Below are positions 33,026 through 37,365 of a DNA stretch of 37,365 nt, piece after piece; position 1 is the stretch's first letter, and each line of letters starts with the position of its first letter. This stretch comes from a virus, in IMG/VR virus record IMGVR_UViG_3300028840_000445, positions 1 through 37,365 of that record; one strand, given 5' to 3'. Position numbers and translations under genes: made by a program. Below the pieces are notes generated by a model. It saw only the letters and a list, made by a program, of their open reading frames with translations, did not search any database and was not told the DNA's origin.

Positions 33026-35779
33026 GTGAAGTCATTAAAGAAAAAATTCATCAATCCTAGAGCAGAAGAACTCCTTCCCGACTTCCTTGTGATGCTTCGG
33101 GATTTGGAGTTTGAGCGCAAAGAGCTTTACAACGCGCCTTTTCTTGAGAGATCCGGCAAACACCTTGGGTATAACTACCTGATCAAATGTGCTATCGACT
33201 TCGACAAATTGATTGTCTGGGGTGGTGATGTCAGTCCGGAGATTCTCTTCGGGGATGCAAATGGCAAATATACAAATTATCAATACTCTACTGACGTACT
33301 CGGTGGCGGGTTTGACGGTCTTGTTGGTACACTTCATCCTTTCGTCGGGTACGAAGTACATATCGAAAACAGAGAGCAAGCGACTTGGGCTAATACTTGG
33401 TCTTCTCGCCATACTGATCTTCCTGAAATATCTGGTGCGGTGAGTCCGGCATGGCAATCCGAACTTCGTTACTTCGACAGCGAACTCTCCCTTTATACCC
33501 AGGGATCAATCTTTCCCCTCGCTCTGCTGCCGCCATCTTCTTACGCTCCATTGATGGTTGACCTTTGGGATATAACCTCCGGCAAAGCACAGGACAACTT
33601 CCTTTACTTCGCCAAGATCTACAACAAATCTTTGCTCTGGAATCTTTACGGTAGTCGTGAATGGTGGGTCTATTCTCCGAACTCCGGTGCTGTCTTCAAC
33701 TCTGCCTGGTGGGTGCCGAACTTCCTTTACGCTGAAGCAGGGAACGGGCTGCTTGTCACCGGTTGGTATTATGGGCAGCTCGGTGGCTCCTGGGTTGGGA
33801 AAGAAGATCCTGAACCACTGACACCTGGAGAACCGGCCTCGACCGGAGAGGTTGTGTTCAATGCCCTTCTCGATTCCCGCAAGCAAGGTGGTGGGATCCT
33901 TCCCTACGGCTATGCGGAGCAATTAGTTTCCCTGGACGATGAGATCTTCAACCGCGTTTATTTATATCTCTCTGGCAGCCCTATGTGGGATTATGGGAAC
34001 CCGTCTTATCTCTACCAGGGATTGACGCAGAACAGGGATGCAGGGACGGAGATGCACGGCAAGGCGTGGACGGCAGAATTCAGGCCGGACTTCCCACCGC
34101 CGATTGGAACAGGAGGCCGCTATGAACCGTATAATGTTTCAATATGGAACTGTGCCGACAACCGGCCAGATCGTATCTTACCCTATGAGCAAGACTATGT
34201 TGGAGTTGTTATCTCGTCGGGACAAGACGCTATGGTGCGGCTATGGACAGGAGTTACCTATACTCTCCTTGATACAGACGAATACCACTCTCACTCCTAT
34301 TCCTCCAATGGAGAGATCCTCGCTGTGTTCCTCGGATCCGGATCTCTCATTACGCGATGTGTTGTATTTGACCTCCGAAACGTTGGAGTAATTCTTCGGG
34401 ACACGACTAACGCGGAGACAGGGGCCGACTCCATTGATCAGCTGCTTGCTGACACGGCCATCGTGATTCCGACCTATGGAGAAGGCTACACACCTGGGAG
34501 TCCATCCGTTCCTGTTGATGCTTCAGGCACTCCTGTTACATCCTATCCTGAACTGCTTTTCAACGAAGAAGAGATCGTCAAGGCTCTCGCTCCGTTTGGC
34601 AGCGTGCAGTACAACAACCAGGTCGTAAGGGGATACCACTGGAAGAAGGTTGTGATCGAAGACGGGATCTATGCGTCTGTGAAGGATACCGATGATTCTT
34701 GCATGAACGGATCCTTGACGATTATCCGGCCTGACAACTTCCCTCCAGTTGGGAACTATACGATCACGGTCGATGGTGTTGAGTATACCGGCACCTGGGG
34801 GCAGGTTTCCTCGTTGCTGCCTTACACCCTCTTCTCAGCAGGGGGATTCCCTTACGAGGTTGCTCTCTGTCATTGGGAGATTGGCCCATCTGGAGATCCG
34901 ATTGGTGTCGCTATTGACGCAACAATTGACAGGGGCAGCGTTTATAATCACAGCGTTCCGCAGCCGTTCATTGTCTACGATGTGTCCCTGGGGCGATATG
35001 TTATGGAAAGCGGCCTCGGTGGGGATGAGGAGGTTACTGAATATGACGATCCTATCAATGATCCCTGCGGAGGATACAGCTATACAGTTGCCTCCGGAGT
35101 TAACTCTTGTGGGCAGACAGCTGAGTATGTCCTCTCTGTTCCCCCTTTCGCAGGAGGGCCAGGTATCTCAGGAGACAGAACGGAGGTCGATGTTGGTTGG
35201 GTCTATACTGCAACAGGTGGGCTTCCACCTTATCAGAATTGGAGCTTCGGAGCAGGAACCCTGACAATCTCCGGAGTGAACAACCAGACGGCTACGATAG
35301 CGACGATCACAGGTTGTGCTGCTCCAGGCGATTCTGCTTATGGAGATATCTACGTTGAGGATTCTTGCGGCAACGCGGCTCAGATCTCTGTTTCTCTGGT
35401 TGGCGCGGATTGGTGTTGCACGGATGAGGACGGATATTGGTACGGATACTACTGCCCTTGTCCTCCTGGGACACCGAAATGCTGCAGCGGATTATATTGC
35501 TGCAATACCTGGTTTAGTTGGGGATACACAGGATGCAAGCCGAAACCTCCGTACAGTCCTTATACGACAAACTACACCGGAGATATCGGAGGGTTTTCTT
35601 ATTACGAGCATTGGCAGGGATGTATTGATGCGATAGGAGATCCAGATCCACCGGAATGCTGTGAAGGTGGAACAACGGGATATGTCTCAGGAACGGATAA
35701 GTCTGCATGGGCAGCCTCAGTTGGAGCCCAGGTCGCTTGTCACACGCAGGTCAAAAGGATTGAAGCAGTATGTCCATAG
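33026..35779 (+). CDS. Large adhesin-like tail protein with cysteine-rich C-terminus
   Basis: With the GTG start the product is 917 residues. Residues 1-280 are mixed and Trp/Tyr-rich (WVYSPNSGAVFN, NSAWWVPNFLY). The middle is beta-rich. About 720-790 reads as an Ig-like repeat with ATGGLPPYQNWSF, a motif of extracellular Ig/SprB-type repeats. The last 123 residues contain 14 cysteines, several as CC pairs (DWCCTD, CPCPPG, KCCSG, YCCN, ECCEGG), between Pro/Gly/Tyr-rich turns. That suggests a disulfide-rich or metal-binding tip. The location after the fibres points to a host-surface adhesin. The enzyme or receptor is unknown. The end overlaps the next gene by 10 bases. Confidence 0.75.
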   Translation: MKSLKKKFINPRAEELLPDFLVMLRDLEFERKELYNAPFLERSGKHLGYNYLIKCAIDFDKLIVWGGDVSPEILFGDANGKYTNYQYSTDVLGGGFDGLVGTLHPFVGYEVHIENREQATWANTWSSRHTDLPEISGAVSPAWQSELRYFDSELSLYTQGSIFPLALLPPSSYAPLMVDLWDITSGKAQDNFLYFAKIYNKSLLWNLYGSREWWVYSPNSGAVFNSAWWVPNFLYAEAGNGLLVTGWYYGQLGGSWVGKEDPEPLTPGEPASTGEVVFNALLDSRKQGGGILPYGYAEQLVSLDDEIFNRVYLYLSGSPMWDYGNPSYLYQGLTQNRDAGTEMHGKAWTAEFRPDFPPPIGTGGRYEPYNVSIWNCADNRPDRILPYEQDYVGVVISSGQDAMVRLWTGVTYTLLDTDEYHSHSYSSNGEILAVFLGSGSLITRCVVFDLRNVGVILRDTTNAETGADSIDQLLADTAIVIPTYGEGYTPGSPSVPVDASGTPVTSYPELLFNEEEIVKALAPFGSVQYNNQVVRGYHWKKVVIEDGIYASVKDTDDSCMNGSLTIIRPDNFPPVGNYTITVDGVEYTGTWGQVSSLLPYTLFSAGGFPYEVALCHWEIGPSGDPIGVAIDATIDRGSVYNHSVPQPFIVYDVSLGRYVMESGLGGDEEVTEYDDPINDPCGGYSYTVASGVNSCGQTAEYVLSVPPFAGGPGISGDRTEVDVGWVYTATGGLPPYQNWSFGAGTLTISGVNNQTATIATITGCAAPGDSAYGDIYVEDSCGNAAQISVSLVGADWCCTDEDGYWYGYYCPCPPGTPKCCSGLYCCNTWFSWGYTGCKPKPPYSPYTTNYTGDIGGFSYYEHWQGCIDAIGDPDPPECCEGGTTGYVSGTDKSAWAASVGAQVACHTQVKRIEAVCP
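35408..35776 (+). other. Cysteine-rich C-terminal domain
   Basis: This encodes residues 795-917 of the adhesin-like protein, with 14 cysteines in 123 residues and four CC pairs. Such density is rare in phage structural proteins, and phage proteins folding in the cytoplasm usually avoid disulfides, so metal binding or late oxidation is possible. Confidence 0.7.
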
Positions 35780-36273
35780 ATGACCGTCATTTCATAGATC
35801 CTTCGAGCGTTTACTCTCTTCTCATGAATACAGATGAAGAGTCTGCGGCTCGGCATGTTCAGGCGTTTTTAAGAAACAAGCCTCACCTGATGGGACAGGC
35901 TCAATTCACCTTTGATGTCTGTGTGGCTGTTTACAAAAACCATCGTGACGATATCCGGTTGGGAACTCCGTTCTTGAAACTGTTTAACCAATATGCAAAA
36001 CTTGTTCAAGACTCATATCAGGGAAAAAAGACCTTCGATCTCCCCTCGGCAAAGGAGCAAGCCCAGGGTCTTTTATCCTCAACAACGAAGATCATCAAGT
36101 CCGGTTGGAAAAAGGTTCCTCCGGATGAATATCAAGAGCGGCTTGGTATATGTAAAAAGTGCGAGTTTCTGTGGCCTGGTGCCGAAGGTATGCTTCGGTG
36201 CGGAAAGTGTGGTTGCATGATGAAGCTGAAAGCTAAATATGCTGCCATGCACTGTCCAATTGACAGGTGGTGA
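35770..36273 (+). CDS. Zinc-ribbon phage protein
   Basis: This 167-residue protein has a helical N-terminal two-thirds. Its C-terminal zinc-binding motif has C128-x2-C131, C144-x2-C147-x-C149 and C162, followed by P-x-x-x-W at the very end (GKCGCMMKLKAKYAAMHCP). This ribbon with KAK and a final CP-x-x-RW recurs at the C-terminus of many small phage proteins encoded near tail and lysis genes. Its exact role is unknown to me. It may fold the neighbouring fibre, bind nucleic acid, or be structural. It overlaps the upstream gene and ends 4 bases before the next ATG. Confidence 0.78.
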   Translation: MSIDDRHFIDPSSVYSLLMNTDEESAARHVQAFLRNKPHLMGQAQFTFDVCVAVYKNHRDDIRLGTPFLKLFNQYAKLVQDSYQGKKTFDLPSAKEQAQGLLSSTTKIIKSGWKKVPPDEYQERLGICKKCEFLWPGAEGMLRCGKCGCMMKLKAKYAAMHCPIDRW

Positions 36274-36277
36274 TGCC

Positions 36278-36793
36278 ATGTGTCCTACAAGGGAAACTGA
36301 AATGATTCCATGCGAACAAGCTGATAAAATCGAAAAGCAGGGAAAGCTTCTCGAAGATATTGCTCGTGCTCAGAAAGATCATCGCACTGAGTTTCAGCAA
36401 TCAATCCAAAAGCTCACAGATATTTTGATCGAGAATACGAAGCATGATGCTGCACTCAGTCAGGCTCGGAAAGAACTGGACCTCCTCTTTGACAAGACGC
36501 GGACCAACGAACATCGCATCGAAGCTATCGAGATGAGGAATGCCCGTTGCGACGGAGCAGGAATCTTTGAGTCCTGGCCGAAGATCAGGGATTTCTATTT
36601 ATCCTTTGTCCCGCTGAAGGAGAAAACTGAAAAGCTCTGGAACAAATATCAGCAGGACGAAGGCGTAAAGAAGTGGATCCCGCTTGCGATCTCCGTTATA
36701 GCGATCTTGATCACGCTGCTCTCATACATGGACAGGGTTAACAATCACTCTCATTCAGGAGGGTCCAATGCCTCGGTTCAGCAAAGCAAGTAG
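36278..36793 (+). CDS. Coiled-coil protein with C-terminal membrane helix, lysis-associated
   Basis: With the start at 36278 the protein is 171 residues. A GGTGG purine run lies 7 bases before that ATG, and a longer start at 36239 lies inside the previous gene. Residues 15-90 form a charged coiled coil. Residues 133-151 (WIPLAISVIAILITLLSYM) form one membrane helix. A short His/Ser-rich tail follows. This layout resembles small phage haemolysin/XhlA-like membrane proteins that assist a holin. A spanin role is less likely because the helix is at the wrong end. It overlaps the endolysin gene by 26 bases. Confidence 0.7.
   Translation: MCPTRETEMIPCEQADKIEKQGKLLEDIARAQKDHRTEFQQSIQKLTDILIENTKHDAALSQARKELDLLFDKTRTNEHRIEAIEMRNARCDGAGIFESWPKIRDFYLSFVPLKEKTEKLWNKYQQDEGVKKWIPLAISVIAILITLLSYMDRVNNHSHSGGSNASVQQSK
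36757..36763 (+). promoter_or_regulatory. Strong ribosome binding site of the endolysin gene
   Basis: AGGAGGG lies inside the upstream coding region, 4 bases before the ATG at 36768, so the endolysin is translated efficiently within the cassette. Confidence 0.75.
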
Positions 36794-37193
36794 GGAGAAG
36801 CTCGAAACCTGCGACATCAGGCTCCAGACCCTCTTCGAGAAGGTTGTCGAAGGCTTCGACTGCACCATTACCTGCGGCTTGCGAACCCTTCAGGAACAAC
36901 AGACCCTCTACGCCCAGGGGCGCACGATGCCCGGGGAGATCGTCACGAACTGCGACGGGATCCTGAAGAAGTCGAATCATCAATCTGAAGACGATATCTC
37001 CAAAGCGGTCGACGCTGTTCCCTATCCCATCGATTGGAAGAACAGGGACCGCTTCATTCATTTCGCCGGATACGTCAAAGGCGTTGCGGATACTCTCGGA
37101 ATCAAGATTGCCTGGGGAGGTGATTGGGACAACGATCACTACATGCAGGACGAGAATTTCCCAGACTTCCCACACTTTGAACTGGAGGTATGA
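36768..37193 (+). CDS. Endolysin, M15 L-alanyl-D-glutamate/VanY-type peptidase
   Basis: This 141-residue enzyme cuts the peptide bridge of peptidoglycan to lyse the cell. It shows the M15 signature: a conserved CGLRT-x-x-EQQ-x-LYAQGRT segment (residues 36-53), zinc ligands H71 (in SNHQ) and D82 (in AVDAVPYPIDW), the GGDW motif at 117-120, and D133 and H136 in the closing PDFPHFEL. The spacing between H71 and D82 is 11 residues, longer than in the members I recall. There is no cell-wall-binding domain or signal peptide, which suits a Gram-negative host and a holin-dependent exit. It is flanked by membrane-protein genes, as in a normal lysis cassette. Confidence 0.92.
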   Translation: MPRFSKASREKLETCDIRLQTLFEKVVEGFDCTITCGLRTLQEQQTLYAQGRTMPGEIVTNCDGILKKSNHQSEDDISKAVDAVPYPIDWKNRDRFIHFAGYVKGVADTLGIKIAWGGDWDNDHYMQDENFPDFPHFELEV

Positions 37194-37197
37194 AACG

Positions 37198-37365
37198 ATG
37201 CTGAGTTTTCTCGGAGGCTTGTTCGGCCTCTTCAACAACAACCCGACCGCTTCATCTGTGGCAAAGGACATCTCAAACGGTGTTGACATGCTGATCTACA
37301 CCGACGAGGAAAAGGCTATCGCTCAAAAGGAAGCCTTCTCTGCCTGGTTGAAAATGGTTGAGCTT
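37198..37365 (+). CDS. Holin, three-helix GTA type (partial, cut by window end)
   Basis: The frame opens at 37198 with GGAGG at 37184-37188, 9 bases before the ATG, and runs off the end of the window after 56 codons. The visible part begins MLSFLGGLFGLF. It then has AKDISNGVDMLIYTDEEKA and an amphipathic stretch ending AFSAWLKMVEL. This matches the N-terminal pattern of the three-transmembrane holins found in gene transfer agents and proteobacterial phages. The membrane helices lie beyond the window. Its role would be to permeabilise the inner membrane so that the endolysin reaches the wall. Confidence 0.72.
   Translation, partial: MLSFLGGLFGLFNNNPTASSVAKDISNGVDMLIYTDEEKAIAQKEAFSAWLKMVEL

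Overview
The window is the structural and lysis arm of a tailed double-stranded DNA bacteriophage or prophage. Every supportable gene lies on the + strand. Genes are packed tightly, with many ATGA, TGATG or TAATG overlaps, and most starts have an AGGAG-type ribosome binding site. There is a large terminase, a large portal, a scaffold and a coat protein. There is no tail sheath, no tail-tube and chaperone gene pair, and no recognisable tape measure. A very long internal protein follows the tail genes instead. This points to a short-tailed (podovirus-like) phage. The endolysin is a single-domain M15 peptidase without a wall-binding module, and the last gene resembles the three-helix holin family of gene transfer agents, so a Gram-negative host is likely (inference). 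I cannot name the species.

Layout. 1-0.7 kb: two small unknown genes and a 45-residue tryptophan-rich membrane protein. 0.7-5.6 kb: large terminase, a small beta-rich protein, a Dps/ferritin-like four-helix protein with intact iron-site residues, the portal, and two small unknown proteins. 5.7-8.5 kb: acidic scaffold, major capsid protein and a probable decoration protein, followed by a UUCG-loop hairpin that is the only good terminator candidate. 8.5-15 kb: a small coiled-coil protein, a head-tail adaptor, a nozzle-like protein and a run of beta-rich virion proteins, including a tandem paralogous pair and a propeller-like protein with an inserted lectin-like domain. 15-18.5 kb: two tandem helical paralogues and a Gly/Pro-rich protein, which look like internal or ejection proteins. 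18.5-28.5 kb: one 10-kb gene for a 3,347-residue protein with a membrane-active-looking N-terminus, a HExxH zinc-peptidase-like centre and a hydrophobic segment near the C-terminus. 28.5-35.8 kb: host-recognition module, with a baseplate-type Ig protein, a 1,056-residue fibre, a second protein sharing the fibre's C-terminal module, and a 917-residue protein ending in a cysteine-rich domain. 35.8 kb to the end: a zinc-ribbon protein and a lysis cassette of coiled-coil membrane protein, M15 endolysin and a holin cut by the window edge.

How they work together: terminase and portal package DNA into a shell built by scaffold and coat. Adaptor and nozzle proteins close the head and make the short tail. 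The helical proteins and the giant protein are probably carried in the virion and ejected. The fibre genes choose the host, and the final cassette releases progeny. No replication, integration or regulatory genes are in view. No tRNA, CRISPR array, insertion sequence or convincing promoter was seen, and no gap between genes exceeds 300 bases. The most unusual items are the giant metallopeptidase-bearing protein, the Dps-like protein among head genes, the cysteine-rich adhesin-like C-terminus with the duplicated fibre tip next to it, and a marked excess of GATC and GGATCC sites.
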